Both the position numbers and the translations under genes were made by a program. Shown piece after piece: positions 52,708-61,671 of a stretch of 64,000 nt of DNA; position 1 is the first letter of the stretch, and each line of letters starts with the position of its first letter. The DNA comes from Pseudomonas sp. MYb60 (lineage in GTDB: Bacteria; Pseudomonadota; Gammaproteobacteria; Pseudomonadales; Pseudomonadaceae), in assembly GCF_002979555.1 (NCBI RefSeq), contig NZ_PCOZ01000012.1, positions 82,959-146,958 on the forward strand, given 5' to 3'. The notes under the pieces were generated by a model. It was not told the origin of the DNA, did not search any database, and saw nothing but the letters and a program-made list of their open reading frames with translations.

Positions 52708-53637
52708 ATGCTGCGGTTTGATGATTTGCAGTTGTTTGTGCGAGCGGCGGACCTGGGGAGCCTGTCGGCCGCCGCTCGGGTGATGGACCTGTCGCCCGCA
52801 GTTGCCAGCGCCGCGTTGAAACGCATCGAACAGCAACTGGACACACGCTTGCTGGCGCGCTCGACCCGCAGCCTGCGGCTGACCGCCGAAGGCGAGGGGT
52901 TTCTGGAATATGCCCGTGCGGCCTTGAGCTCGCTGGAAGAAGGGCGACGGTTATTGGCCAGCGGCCAGGACCAGGTCAGTGGCGTGTTGCAACTGTCGGC
53001 GCCCTCGGATTTTGGGCGCAACCTCCTGGTGCCATGGCTGGACGAGTTCCAGCGCCAGTATCCCCAACTCACGGTGCGCCTGCTGTTGGGTGACCGCATT
53101 GCCGACCTGTTTCGCCAGCCCGTGGACATCGCCCTGCGCTATGGCGAGCCTGAGGATTCCAGCCTGATCGCGCTGCCCATCGCTGCCGACAATGTCCGCG
53201 TGCTGTGTGCCGCGCCCAGCTATCTGGCACGTCACGGCCAGCCGCGCCATCTGGAGCAATTGGCCCAGCACAATTGCCTGCTTTATAGGCTTGGCAGCCG
53301 CGTGCACGATCGTTGGACCTTTCACGATGGCCGGCGCGAAGTCAGCCTCACAGTGACGGGCGACCGCTTCAGCGACGATGCCGATGTGGTCCGTCGCTGG
53401 GCGGTGGCGGGTGTGGGGATTGCCTACAAGTCCTGGCTGGATGTGAGCAGCGATGTGCTGGCCGGGCGCTTGCGCGTGATCCTGCCCGAGCTGCGCGGCG
53501 AGCAGGCGCCGCTCAATCTGTTGTGCGCCCACCGCGCCCAGCTGAGAAAACCCATCAACCTGTTGCAGGAAATGCTCGTGTCACGTTGTGCGGCATTGAC
53601 CGCGAAGTGGCCAGAGCGCCTGGGCAGCGGACAATAG
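52708..53637 (+). CDS. LysR-family transcriptional regulator
   Basis: 309 residues. N-terminal winged helix-turn-helix (DDLQLFVRAADLGSLSAAAR to LLARSTRSLRLTAEG), then a LysR substrate-binding domain with the VDIALRYGEPEDSSLIALP region usual in the CrgA/AaeR-like group. Effector unknown. Divergent partner of the oxidoreductase at 51573. Confidence 0.9.
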   Translation: MLRFDDLQLFVRAADLGSLSAAARVMDLSPAVASAALKRIEQQLDTRLLARSTRSLRLTAEGEGFLEYARAALSSLEEGRRLLASGQDQVSGVLQLSAPSDFGRNLLVPWLDEFQRQYPQLTVRLLLGDRIADLFRQPVDIALRYGEPEDSSLIALPIAADNVRVLCAAPSYLARHGQPRHLEQLAQHNCLLYRLGSRVHDRWTFHDGRREVSLTVTGDRFSDDADVVRRWAVAGVGIAYKSWLDVSSDVLAGRLRVILPELRGEQAPLNLLCAHRAQLRKPINLLQEMLVSRCAALTAKWPERLGSGQ

Positions 53638-53761
53638 CCTTCAAAACATCAGGAAACTTCACTCAACTCCCGTCCCGGTCTGTGCTGTCAGACGCCGCCG
53701 AACCGGCGGTAGGCGCACTTATACTTGGGCGCCAACCAAGGGTTTGACAGGGAGTGAATAC

Positions 53762-54457
53762 ATGGAAGAAGCACCTTGCATCAGTCAGATTGCCCGCTTG
53801 CTCGCCGAACCGAAGCGCGCCGCCATGCTCTGGTCGTTGATGGACAGTTCGCCCAAGTCCGCAGAGGAGTTGGCAACAGCGGTCGGGTTGTCAACGGCGT
53901 CGACCCATGCCCATCTGGCACGGCTGACCAATGCCGGACTGCTGCGGTTCGAGACACGGGCGGGGCTGCGTCGCTTTCGCATGGCAGCGCCGGATGTACA
54001 GGCCGCCATCGATGCGCTGGCCTGCACAGCCCTGGCCTGCGCCGCCCGCCGTGCACCGCGGGCATCGACACCGTTATTGATCTCACCACCGGCCTTGCGA
54101 CAGGCCCGGCTGTGTCACGGGCACCTGGGTGGTGAACTGGGGGCGGGGCTCTATCAGCAGTTGATGGCGGCGGGGTGGATTGAACGTCATGAGCCGCGTA
54201 TCGAGGTCACGCCCAAAGGCGCGCAGCAGTTGGCAACGCTGGGCATCTTTACCCAGGCCCTGGCGGCGCCATTGGTGTGCGACTGCTTTGATTGGACCCT
54301 GCAACAACCCCACTTGGGTGGGGCTTTGGGGGCGGGGTTGCTGCAGTTGTTTTTGCAGTCCAATTGGCTGAGTGCAGGCAACGACGCCAGGGCATTGGTG
54401 GTGAGCGCCATCGGGCGCCAGCATATTCCCCGCCTGGCCGTGCCCGAACCGCATTGA
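53762..54457 (+). CDS. ArsR-like winged-helix transcriptional regulator
   Basis: 231 residues. The N-terminal ArsR-type HTH (ISQIARLLAEPKRAAMLWSL, AEELATAVGLSTASTHAHLARL, the DNA-reading helix) is followed by a longer effector-like part with two similar repeats (LCHGHLGGELGAGLYQQLM and PHLGGALGAGLLQLFLQ). No Cys pair of metal-sensing ArsR proteins in the HTH; CDCFDW occurs near residue 180. ATG at 53762 with GGGAG 8 bases upstream. The next gene is an MFS transporter about 100 bp on, possibly its target. Confidence 0.82.
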   Translation: MEEAPCISQIARLLAEPKRAAMLWSLMDSSPKSAEELATAVGLSTASTHAHLARLTNAGLLRFETRAGLRRFRMAAPDVQAAIDALACTALACAARRAPRASTPLLISPPALRQARLCHGHLGGELGAGLYQQLMAAGWIERHEPRIEVTPKGAQQLATLGIFTQALAAPLVCDCFDWTLQQPHLGGALGAGLLQLFLQSNWLSAGNDARALVVSAIGRQHIPRLAVPEPH

Positions 54458-54555
54458 GTGCGTCGTTCAGAGTTTCAATCAGGTCGCATCCAGCAATAGC
54501 CTCACATGACCATGCCGCACACTCGCCAGAGGATTTTTCAGACTGGGGGTGCGGC

Positions 54556-55926
54556 ATGGGGATGCAAGGCTATAGCGCAGCAGAACGACTGGAACGGTTG
54601 CCCATCAGCGGCTACCACCGGGTCATCTTTATCATCATCGCCCTGGCGTTTTTCTTCGACTCCATGGACCTGGCAATGATGACCTTCCTGTTGGGTTCGA
54701 TCAAAACCGAGTTTGGACTGAGCACGGCGCAGGCCGGGTTGCTGGCCAGTTCGAGCTTTTTCGGCATGGTGGTGGGGGCGTCGTTGTCGGGGATGTTGGC
54801 GGATCGCTTCGGGCGCAAGCCGGTGTTCCAGTGGAGCATCGTGCTGTGGGGGATCGCCAGTTACCTGTGCTCCACGGCGCAGACGGTGGAAACGCTGACG
54901 CTGTTTCGCATCCTGCTGGGGATCGGGATGGGCATGGAGTTTCCGATTGCGCAGTCGATGCTGTCGGAGCTGATTCCGGCCAAGGGCCGCGGGCGCTATA
55001 TTGCCCTGATGGACGGGTTCTGGCCGCTGGGGTTTGTCGCGGCGGGGGTGCTCTCGTACTTCCTGCTGCCGGTGATTGGCTGGCGGGACATCTTCCTGGT
55101 GTTGGCGGTGCCGGCGGTGTTCGTGCTGGCGATCCGGTTTTTTATTCCAGAGTCGCCGCGCTGGCTGGAGCAGGCCGGGCGGCATGAGGATGCCGATAAG
55201 GTCTTGAATGGCATCGAGCAAAAAGTGCGCGACGCCACCGGTTGCACGGACCTTCCCGAACCGATCCGACTGCCGCGGGTAGAAAGCCTGCCCGGCACGT
55301 TTTTTTCGGCGTTCCAGCAACTGTGGTCGGCGCAGTACCGTCAACGCACGATGATGATCTGGAGCGTGTGGTTCTTTGCTCTGCTCGGCTTCTATGGGCT
55401 GACTTCGTGGTTGAGCGCGCTGTTGCAGCAATCCGGTTTTGCCGTGACGCAGTCGGTGTATTACACCGTGATCATTTCCCTGGGCGGGATCCCTGGTTTC
55501 CTGATGGCGGCGTGGCTGGTGGAGCGCTGGGGACGCAAACCGGTGTGCGTGGTAACGCTGCTTGGCGGCGGGGTGATGGCGTTTCTTTACGGGCAGAGCG
55601 CGGTATTCGGCGGCGACGTGGGCCTGCTGATTACGTCGGGGTTGTTGATGCAGTTCTTTTTGTTCGGCATGTGGGCGGTGCTCTACACCTATACGCCAGA
55701 GCTGTATCCCACCTCGGCACGGGCGACGGGATCCGGGTTTGCTTCGGCGATTGGCCGGGTCGGTTCGTTGCTGGGGCCGTTGGTGACGGGGCTGGTGTTC
55801 CCGATAACCGGGCAGGGCGGCGTGTTTGCCCTGGGCGCACTGTGTTTTGCGGTGGCAGCGCTGGTGGTGTGGGTGTTCGGGATGGAGACGAAGGGCAAGA
55901 CGCTGGAAGAACTGACACAGGCTTAG
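54556..55926 (+). CDS. MFS transporter, NiaP/aromatic-acid-symporter-like
   Basis: 456-residue 12-helix transporter. SMDLAMMTFLLGSIKTEFG in helix 1, motif GMLADRFGRKPVFQ between helices 2 and 3, PESPRWLEQAGR after helix 6 and the second-half motif ERWGRKPVCV. These features are shared by sugar-porter-type and organic-acid MFS proteins, and the substrate is open. Start at 54556 (ATG; a second ATG follows two codons later). Convergent with the deaminase gene, with a hairpin between. Confidence 0.85.
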   Translation: MGMQGYSAAERLERLPISGYHRVIFIIIALAFFFDSMDLAMMTFLLGSIKTEFGLSTAQAGLLASSSFFGMVVGASLSGMLADRFGRKPVFQWSIVLWGIASYLCSTAQTVETLTLFRILLGIGMGMEFPIAQSMLSELIPAKGRGRYIALMDGFWPLGFVAAGVLSYFLLPVIGWRDIFLVLAVPAVFVLAIRFFIPESPRWLEQAGRHEDADKVLNGIEQKVRDATGCTDLPEPIRLPRVESLPGTFFSAFQQLWSAQYRQRTMMIWSVWFFALLGFYGLTSWLSALLQQSGFAVTQSVYYTVIISLGGIPGFLMAAWLVERWGRKPVCVVTLLGGGVMAFLYGQSAVFGGDVGLLITSGLLMQFFLFGMWAVLYTYTPELYPTSARATGSGFASAIGRVGSLLGPLVTGLVFPITGQGGVFALGALCFAVAALVVWVFGMETKGKTLEELTQA

Positions 55927-55940
55927 GGCCTGTGAAGTCA

Positions 55941-55974
55941 GTGTGGGAGCCGACAAGCCAGCTCCCACAGTTTT
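55941..55974. terminator. Palindrome/terminator between convergent MFS and add genes
   Basis: GTGTGGGAGC and GCTCCCACAG enclose a ccgacaagcca loop and are followed by TTTT. It is a diverged member of the GTGGGAG repeat family in an ideal terminator position, 15 bp after the MFS stop and close to the add stop. Confidence 0.65.
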
Positions 55975-55990
55975 ATCCGCGTTTATTCAG

Positions 55991-56944
55991 TCACGGCTTG
56001 ACCAACCGCGCATCCAGGCTGTTCTGCGCCAGGTGTTTGGCCTGGTCCTGGGTCATGCCCAGCGAGGTGTACAGCGCGTGGAAGTTCTCGGTGACATAAC
56101 CGCCGAAGTATGCCGGATCGTCCGAGTTCACCGTCACCTTCACGCCACGCTCGAGCATGTCGAGGATGTTGTGCTGAGCCATGTCGTCGAACACGCAGAG
56201 CTTGGTGTTGGACAGCGGGCACACGGTGAGTGGGATCTGCTCGTCGATGATGCGCTGCATCAGCCGCTCGTCTTCGATGGCGCGCACGCCATGGTCGATG
56301 CGCTGGATCTTCAGCAGGTCGATGGCTTCCCAGATGTACTCGGGCGGGCCTTCTTCGCCGGCGTGTGCCACGGTGAGGAAGCCTTCGTGGCGGGCACGGT
56401 CGAACACGCGCTTGAACTTGCTCGGCGGGTGACCCATTTCCGAACTGTCCAGGCCCACGGCGACGAACGCGTCACGGAACGGCAGCGCCTGGTCCAGGGT
56501 TTTCTCGGCTTCGGCTTCGCTCAGGTGGCGCAGGAAGCTCAGGATCAAGCCGCTGGTGATGCCCAGTTGTTGCTCGCCGTCCTTGAGTGCTGCGGCGATG
56601 CCGTTGAGCACCACTTCGAACGGGATGCCACGGTCGGTGTGGGTCTGCGGGTCGAAGAACGGCTCGGTGTGGATGACGTTCTGCTCTTTGCAGCGCAACA
56701 GGTAGGCCCAGGTCAGGTCGTAGAAGTCCTGGGAGGTGCGCAGCACGTCGGCGCCCTTGTAGTACAGGTCGAGAAACTCTTGCAGGTTGTTGAAGGCGTA
56801 GGCCTTGCGCAGGGTTTCGACATCGTTCCATGGCAGCGCAATCTTGTTGCGCTCGGCCAGGGCGAACAGCAGCTCAGGCTCCAGCGAGCCTTCCAGGTGC
56901 AGGTGCAGTTCAGCCTTGGGCAGGGCGTTCAGCCAATCGTACAT
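55991..56944 (-). CDS. add: Adenosine/adenine deaminase
   Basis: 317-residue zinc amidohydrolase of purine salvage. Metal ligands in ELHLHLEGSLEPELL, catalytic Glu in HAGEEG, His in RIDHGVRAIEDE, and the Asp pair in NSDDPAYFGG. The related P. aeruginosa PA0148, annotated adenosine deaminase, was reported to prefer adenine; the short length and YFGG ending place this protein in that group, so adenine deaminase is quite possible. Confidence 0.9.
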   Translation of the reverse strand: MYDWLNALPKAELHLHLEGSLEPELLFALAERNKIALPWNDVETLRKAYAFNNLQEFLDLYYKGADVLRTSQDFYDLTWAYLLRCKEQNVIHTEPFFDPQTHTDRGIPFEVVLNGIAAALKDGEQQLGITSGLILSFLRHLSEAEAEKTLDQALPFRDAFVAVGLDSSEMGHPPSKFKRVFDRARHEGFLTVAHAGEEGPPEYIWEAIDLLKIQRIDHGVRAIEDERLMQRIIDEQIPLTVCPLSNTKLCVFDDMAQHNILDMLERGVKVTVNSDDPAYFGGYVTENFHALYTSLGMTQDQAKHLAQNSLDARLVKP

Positions 56945-57138
56945 TTTTCAAATTCTCATCAGGTGCAATGGCGGCATTCTACAGGCCACGGCCGAAATAA
57001 TCGGCAAAACCTGACCAGCAGGATCGTTTTTGTTGAATTCGCGCAAGGGCGGCGTGAACTAAGGTGTAACGAAACGTTAGCGGCGTGGCGCAGTCTGTAC
57101 CCCATCAATGACTGATTTGCCGCACTAAAAGGCCCGGA

Positions 57139-57468
57139 ATGCTCACATCCCTCAAGCAAGAAAAATTCATGCTGCTGGCGCTGATTGCCGCCATCGCCGC
57201 CTACCCGCTGGAGCACTGGATGCTGCACAGCGGGCAAATGGTGGCGCTGTTGGCGGGCGCGGCACTGATCGGCTTTATCGTGGTGGCGTCGATGCGCGTG
57301 GCCCATCACGCCGAGCAACTGGCTGAAAAAGTCGGCGATCCCTACGGCACCATGATCCTCACCCTCGCCGCCGTGCTGGTGGAAGTGGTGATCCTGGCGA
57401 TCATGATGAGCAACGAACCATCCCCGACGCTGGTGCGCGACACCATTTATTCGGCGGTGATTTTCTAG
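57139..57468 (+). pseudogene. chaA: ChaA-type cation/proton antiporter, 3'-truncated
   Basis: Only 109 codons remain of a gene that encodes about 360 residues in ChaA homologues. The remaining part is clearly ChaA: basic start, two helices, MRVAHHAEQLAEKVGDPYGT, then ILTLAAVLVEVVILAIMMS and SPTLVRDTIYSAV, after which the frame runs into VIF and a stop. Full-length relatives continue through nine more helices. The break (about 57461) coincides with a sequence identical to the inner part of the IS3-type end at 63938, and with a fall in GC content. The remnant cannot be a functional antiporter. Confidence 0.85.
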
Positions 57469-57477
57469 ACACACTCC
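57461..57477. other. IS-end-like scar at the chaA break
   Basis: TTTTCTAGACAC followed by ACTCC. The first 12 bases are identical to 63938-63949 inside the IS3-family right end, and 16 of 17 match overall. It marks the left border of the accessory island. Confidence 0.6.
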
Positions 57478-57726
57478 GCTTTGGTGTCAAAGCCCTTAGG
57501 CTTTGACCTGCTCTTGCTCTTGATGGGGAAGATTAAGATGTGTATTTGATTGGGAGTGCTCTTGCCTTGTCCTTCCTGACACACCTCTATCTATGGCATA
57601 CCCCGGAAGCCCGGAGATTTTACTCAGCCCGTGTTTGTGACTCTGCTTGAGGTCTAAGGATGACTTGCTGTGTGGGGAGCATCCTTGCCGCGAGTTCATA
57701 CAAGATCAGCGACACGCGGCTATCTG
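57469..57726. other. Island left flank, no recognised gene
   Basis: 258 bp of lower-GC DNA between the chaA break and the gajB stop. It contains the perfect hairpin GTCAAAGCC-ctta-GGCTTTGAC (57486-57507) without a T-run. It also has a 67-codon minus-strand frame (57496-57699) that I do not recognise and for which I see no good ribosome site. Confidence 0.5.
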
Positions 57727-59403
57727 TCAGGCATTTGGCTGGGCGGAAAGAAATGGCGTTACGTATGTGACGAACTCAGCATGAGGAGTGCGATGCTCAT
57801 TCCACCTTGGAGGGTTTGAGGCCGGTCGATAGCGTAAGTCGCATGTCGTGATCATCAACCGCTCCTTGGCGCGTGAAACACCCACAAAGAAGCCGCAACG
57901 CTCCTCTTGGACTTTGCCCCAAAATGTCTGTGTTTCTACACCGATCATAATTACAGAGTGGAATTCCAATCCTTTACTTTTATGAATCGTCAGAAAACGG
58001 ACTGCTTGATCGTTGGAGAACAGATCAAGTGCTTTGAGCAAATCCGGTTCTTGCTCGAGCAGTTTCTCAATTTGCTGTCTCGTGTTCTTGATAACCTCGT
58101 TCAATCTGGCTTTTGCTTCGTAGTCAGAAGAAAGGGTGGTCAGCACGGGTAGGCCGATGTTCTTTAGGAACTTCATAGTTAGCTCCCACCATCCTGAATA
58201 AGGCGCGTCAGATCGGGCCAATTTTTTCACTTCCTTGCGCTGGGCAAGATAGAGGCGCTCGAAGTTTCTCTGGATCTCAGATTCACCGTCCTCGTCATTA
58301 AATGAAACCAGTTGCTCCATCAAATTGATCCACGCCTTCGGTTCTCGCTCCCGATACAGGCATGATAGGTAGTCAATAATTAGGCGAGCGGCGGGCTCAT
58401 TAACTAGATCTTGAGACTCATGCTCGTTGCGAAAGGGAATTCCTCTGGCTGCCAGTTGCTCCATGAGGAGGGTGCCGTAGAGGTCTATCTGCCTGGGAAA
58501 AAGAATCGCTATTTCTGGTAGGGGTATTTTCTCTACATCTATCCACTTCTGGATGATGTTGGCCAACGCGGCTGCTTCGCTGTGACTGTTGTCGTAGTTT
58601 CGAGCGAGGAGTTCGCCGTCGTTTCCAATGATCAGGTCATCTGCCATCACCGCAGCAGGATCAAGTGTTCGAATGATCTCGTTCTGCATCCGCAAAAGCC
58701 GAGGCTTAGATCGGAAGTTTCGATATAGATTGAGTGGTCGGGCGTCGAAGTCCTTTGCGTAGTCTATAAATATGCCATCCAGTGCTCCCGCCCAGCCCAT
58801 AATTTTCTGTTTGGTGTCACCGACGGCGGTCAATCGAATTGGCTTATTCATGAAGACAAGCTTCAGCAGTGCGTACTGCTCAGTAGTGCAGTCTTGAAAC
58901 TCATCAAGGAATACATCAGCGTAGGTCTGACAAATTGCATTTCTTGCAACCACTGAATTGCTCAAGATCTTCGTTGCGAGAGGTATGAGCTGCGCGAACT
59001 TAATTTGTTTGCCTTGAATTGGTTCGTCGCCTATGGAGTAGTTTGGCTCAAGAGAGTCCCCGCCCGTGAGCACGGGTCTAAACCTATCAATGATGCGCTT
59101 GGCGAAGCCGTGAAAGGTGTAGCTGTCGAAGCGTGCAGCCAGATCAAGTCCGCATCTGCGACGAATCCGTTCCTTGAGGTTTATGCTCGCATCGACCTTG
59201 AAGGAGATCGCCAGTATTCGCTTGGGGTATCGGCAGTTTCCGGTGCGTAGCAAAAAGTCTGCACGCTGCGCCAGAACTTCCGTTTTGCCTGCGCCTGGGC
59301 CTGCGGTGAGCGCGAGCGACTTTCCAAGCTCCCTCACAGCGAGAAGGGCGTTTGTTTCCAAGGTCAAGCCATCGGCGACTTTCCATACATCCGCGCTGAT
59401 CAT
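57727..59403 (-). CDS. gajB: Gabija-like UvrD-family helicase GajB
   Basis: 558-residue superfamily-1 helicase. Walker A GPGAGKT (35-41), Walker B DEFQD (167-171), AVGDTKQKIMGWAGA (motif III), LYRNFRSKPRLLRMQNEI (motif IV), LTIHKSKGLEFHSVIMIG (motif V) and VGVSRAKERLMIT (motif VI). Shorter than housekeeping UvrD/Rep (about 720) and close to GajB (about 490). Its ATG overlaps the gajA stop by 4 bp, the gene order of Gabija. In known Gabija systems GajA forms a tetrameric nicking endonuclease and GajB associates with it; together they abort or block phage infection. Confidence 0.82.
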   Translation of the reverse strand: MISADVWKVADGLTLETNALLAVRELGKSLALTAGPGAGKTEVLAQRADFLLRTGNCRYPKRILAISFKVDASINLKERIRRRCGLDLAARFDSYTFHGFAKRIIDRFRPVLTGGDSLEPNYSIGDEPIQGKQIKFAQLIPLATKILSNSVVARNAICQTYADVFLDEFQDCTTEQYALLKLVFMNKPIRLTAVGDTKQKIMGWAGALDGIFIDYAKDFDARPLNLYRNFRSKPRLLRMQNEIIRTLDPAAVMADDLIIGNDGELLARNYDNSHSEAAALANIIQKWIDVEKIPLPEIAILFPRQIDLYGTLLMEQLAARGIPFRNEHESQDLVNEPAARLIIDYLSCLYREREPKAWINLMEQLVSFNDEDGESEIQRNFERLYLAQRKEVKKLARSDAPYSGWWELTMKFLKNIGLPVLTTLSSDYEAKARLNEVIKNTRQQIEKLLEQEPDLLKALDLFSNDQAVRFLTIHKSKGLEFHSVIMIGVETQTFWGKVQEERCGFFVGVSRAKERLMITTCDLRYRPASNPPRWNEHRTPHAEFVTYVTPFLSAQPNA

Positions 59404-61319
59404 TCTGGGATGTCCTCCAGCGCCGCGATGATTGCGTCGGCTAAACGATCTAGCGATGGAGGAAGGCTTTTTAGCAGATCTTCGTCAGTCAGCTTCGCAA
59501 GGGCGGAGATGTGTGCTGCGGGCTTGCTACCTAATTTGAATTTTGAGTGATAGGTTCCAAACAGTTCCTGCTCATTTGCATCATATTGACCGGCGTTATA
59601 GTGACTCTTTCCGAGCACTGCCTTAAGAGTTGATTCGTCAGGAGGGCTTCGGGAAACACCGTACGCTTTTGGGTAGGCTAGAAGCATGGAGAAATCTAGA
59701 TCCATAGGATCCGAAAAATAAACGCCCCGTTTTTCAAGTTCGGAAAAAATGCTTATTGTTCCTTCCTCAAACCAGTGGTCGGTTCGAACTGGAAGATCTT
59801 CGTTCCACTTAGCTATTTCCCAGTTAGGTAGTTTTTTATCTGGAGAAAACTTTGCCAACTGATTATTGACGTTGCTAATCCGCCCCCACCCACCTTGATG
59901 TCGTGCGACATCGAGATCCAAGAGGGTCACAAAAGGCGTTTCTAATGCAGCCAGCAAGCGCCAGAAATGATTGACGTGGCGTCCCCCCAGTGGAGCGATT
60001 GTCACCGCTGACTCATCAACAGGTGCGCCTTTCGCTTGAAGTATTCTTGGAAGGACAATTTCCTCACTGTCACCTTCGCCTAGTACAACCAGCCTAGAGA
60101 AATAAACTTCAGGAAAAGCCTGCACAGCCTCTCGGACAAACTTATGAGCCTCATCCTCTTTGTCGGGTAGTGCTATGCAGGTGACCTTAGTTGCACGGCT
60201 CGCAGCCAACCGTAGATAGCGGATGTTCTCGGGATCCACGCGGCGGAGCATGGACGGGGCATGGGTCGCAATGATTGCCTGAGAGTCAGCCCCTCCAATT
60301 GAGCTATTGAGGGCGTTCACGATGCGCCCGAGGTAATGAGGAGAGAGGCTGTTTTCTGGCTCCTCCACTGCGATCAGTGTGAATGACGGTGGCTTCAGTT
60401 TGTCAGCGTCGAAAGAAACGTCCTTACCGGTTAGGACTGCACGCCCGATGGCGTGAGAGGACAACACCAGTGATAGGTAAAGCATCGACTTCTGTCCATC
60501 GCTGAGGCGAGAGAAGTCGACTAGATTCTCGTCGTGCCCTGGGGAGAACGACACTGACATGTGTCTTAGAAGCGACTCAATTTCGGATGTGACGAAAGTG
60601 AGCTTGGGATCGGTGAAAAAGGTGCCTCTGTGAAGTCGCTTCCACATCCCATTCAGGCTTTCACTGAATGCACTTACCGACTGGTTTCCTGATAAACATT
60701 CGCTGATTTCGTCAGTGAGTCCTTTAATCCTTGCGCGGTCATCTTCCCAATTGACGGCTCGTAGCAAGCGTCCGAGCAGGGCGTTAGCTCCATAGGTTAT
60801 GTGGTCGGCAGGGTCTCGTCTGGCGGGGAGGTAATGCATTTGAATGGTATTGCGATGCGCCCGAGTGACGACTGCGGTCGATAGTGGGTTGGCGTTTCTA
60901 TCAACATCAAGGACATAAACTAGGTTCTCTTCAATGTCTCCATCAATCCCGATGGTCGCGCTCAATCGATATCTAACACGCGGGATGCCGTCGGCTGTAT
61001 CCAATCGCATATGAGCGAAATGCGGGGCCACGGTCGAGTTGTCTTCATCCTCCAGAAGCTCTGGGAATTCGAAATCCGCTTCCAGCCATAGGCTGCGCTC
61101 CTCAGGTACCAAATCCTCATCAGCAGGCACATGGAAGTCAGATCGCTTGATCCGACGCAGGCTTGGATCAAAGGCAAACAACCTGCAGAGCGCTTGCAGG
61201 ACTGCTGTCTTTCCAGAGCCATTGGGGCCGATAAGGTAGGTGACATCCTCGAATGTGATTACCGTAGGTTCATTGCCGAAGGATTGAAAATTACATAGCC
61301 GAATACTCTGCAGCTTCAT
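59400..61319 (-). CDS. gajA: Gabija-like OLD-family ATPase/TOPRIM endonuclease GajA
   Basis: 639 residues. N-terminal ABC-type ATPase: Walker A GPNGSGKT (31-38), signature-like LSDGQKSMLYLSLVL, Walker B IAVEEPENSL (E319, E320) and switch His in IIATHAPSM. C-terminal TOPRIM nuclease: GEGDSEE (E415) and LLDLD (D468, D470). This is a class 2 OLD protein, defined by pairing with a UvrD-like helicase, i.e. Gabija. It is some 60 residues longer than the founding GajA (578). In known GajA, ATP and NTP depletion during infection releases nuclease activity. All catalytic residues listed are intact. Confidence 0.85.
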   Translation of the reverse strand: MKLQSIRLCNFQSFGNEPTVITFEDVTYLIGPNGSGKTAVLQALCRLFAFDPSLRRIKRSDFHVPADEDLVPEERSLWLEADFEFPELLEDEDNSTVAPHFAHMRLDTADGIPRVRYRLSATIGIDGDIEENLVYVLDVDRNANPLSTAVVTRAHRNTIQMHYLPARRDPADHITYGANALLGRLLRAVNWEDDRARIKGLTDEISECLSGNQSVSAFSESLNGMWKRLHRGTFFTDPKLTFVTSEIESLLRHMSVSFSPGHDENLVDFSRLSDGQKSMLYLSLVLSSHAIGRAVLTGKDVSFDADKLKPPSFTLIAVEEPENSLSPHYLGRIVNALNSSIGGADSQAIIATHAPSMLRRVDPENIRYLRLAASRATKVTCIALPDKEDEAHKFVREAVQAFPEVYFSRLVVLGEGDSEEIVLPRILQAKGAPVDESAVTIAPLGGRHVNHFWRLLAALETPFVTLLDLDVARHQGGWGRISNVNNQLAKFSPDKKLPNWEIAKWNEDLPVRTDHWFEEGTISIFSELEKRGVYFSDPMDLDFSMLLAYPKAYGVSRSPPDESTLKAVLGKSHYNAGQYDANEQELFGTYHSKFKLGSKPAAHISALAKLTDEDLLKSLPPSLDRLADAIIAALEDIPE

Positions 61320-61671
61320 TGCTCACCGCCCATCGTCCAGGATGTGTACGTACCGCGTCTGCTGACTCGGTTCGCGTCGCCGACAGCCGAACGGGTCGGA
61401 TATCGCTGACTTAGAATAGGCGGTTTGATTTAAAAGATGTTAGTAGGCCAGCATTCAGTAAAGATTATTTGGTGCGGTCTTGAAGGCTCTGTTGCAGATC
61501 GCCTAGCTATTGATGAACGGCATGGCGTGCCCATTGTCTAGAAAGGTGCTCTCCGTAATCCGGTGACGACAGGGTAATCCTGAGCCTACGGAGGGAGCGT
61601 ATGCGGGGCATTAGCATCGGTATGCATTAGGTAGGTGGGGGAACAGAATAAACCAACGCAAGGAGCCTTAG
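61320..61671. promoter_or_regulatory. Divergent interval gajA / DUF808
   Basis: 352 bp between divergent genes, so promoters of both are expected. AAGGAG (61658 region) is the ribosome site for the DUF808 gene. Composition is mixed, with an AT-rich stretch around 61425-61475. No clear regulator gene, repeat or RNA was recognised. Confidence 0.4.

Noticed and set aside
10531..55974. Spaced GTGGGAG palindromes as a possible CRISPR-like array
   Set aside because: Copies are kilobases apart with no regular spacers and no cas genes. They are dispersed intergenic repeats.
57496..57699. 67-codon minus-strand frame at the island border
   Set aside because: No recognised family, no clear ribosome site, atypical composition; kept only as a note in the flank entry.
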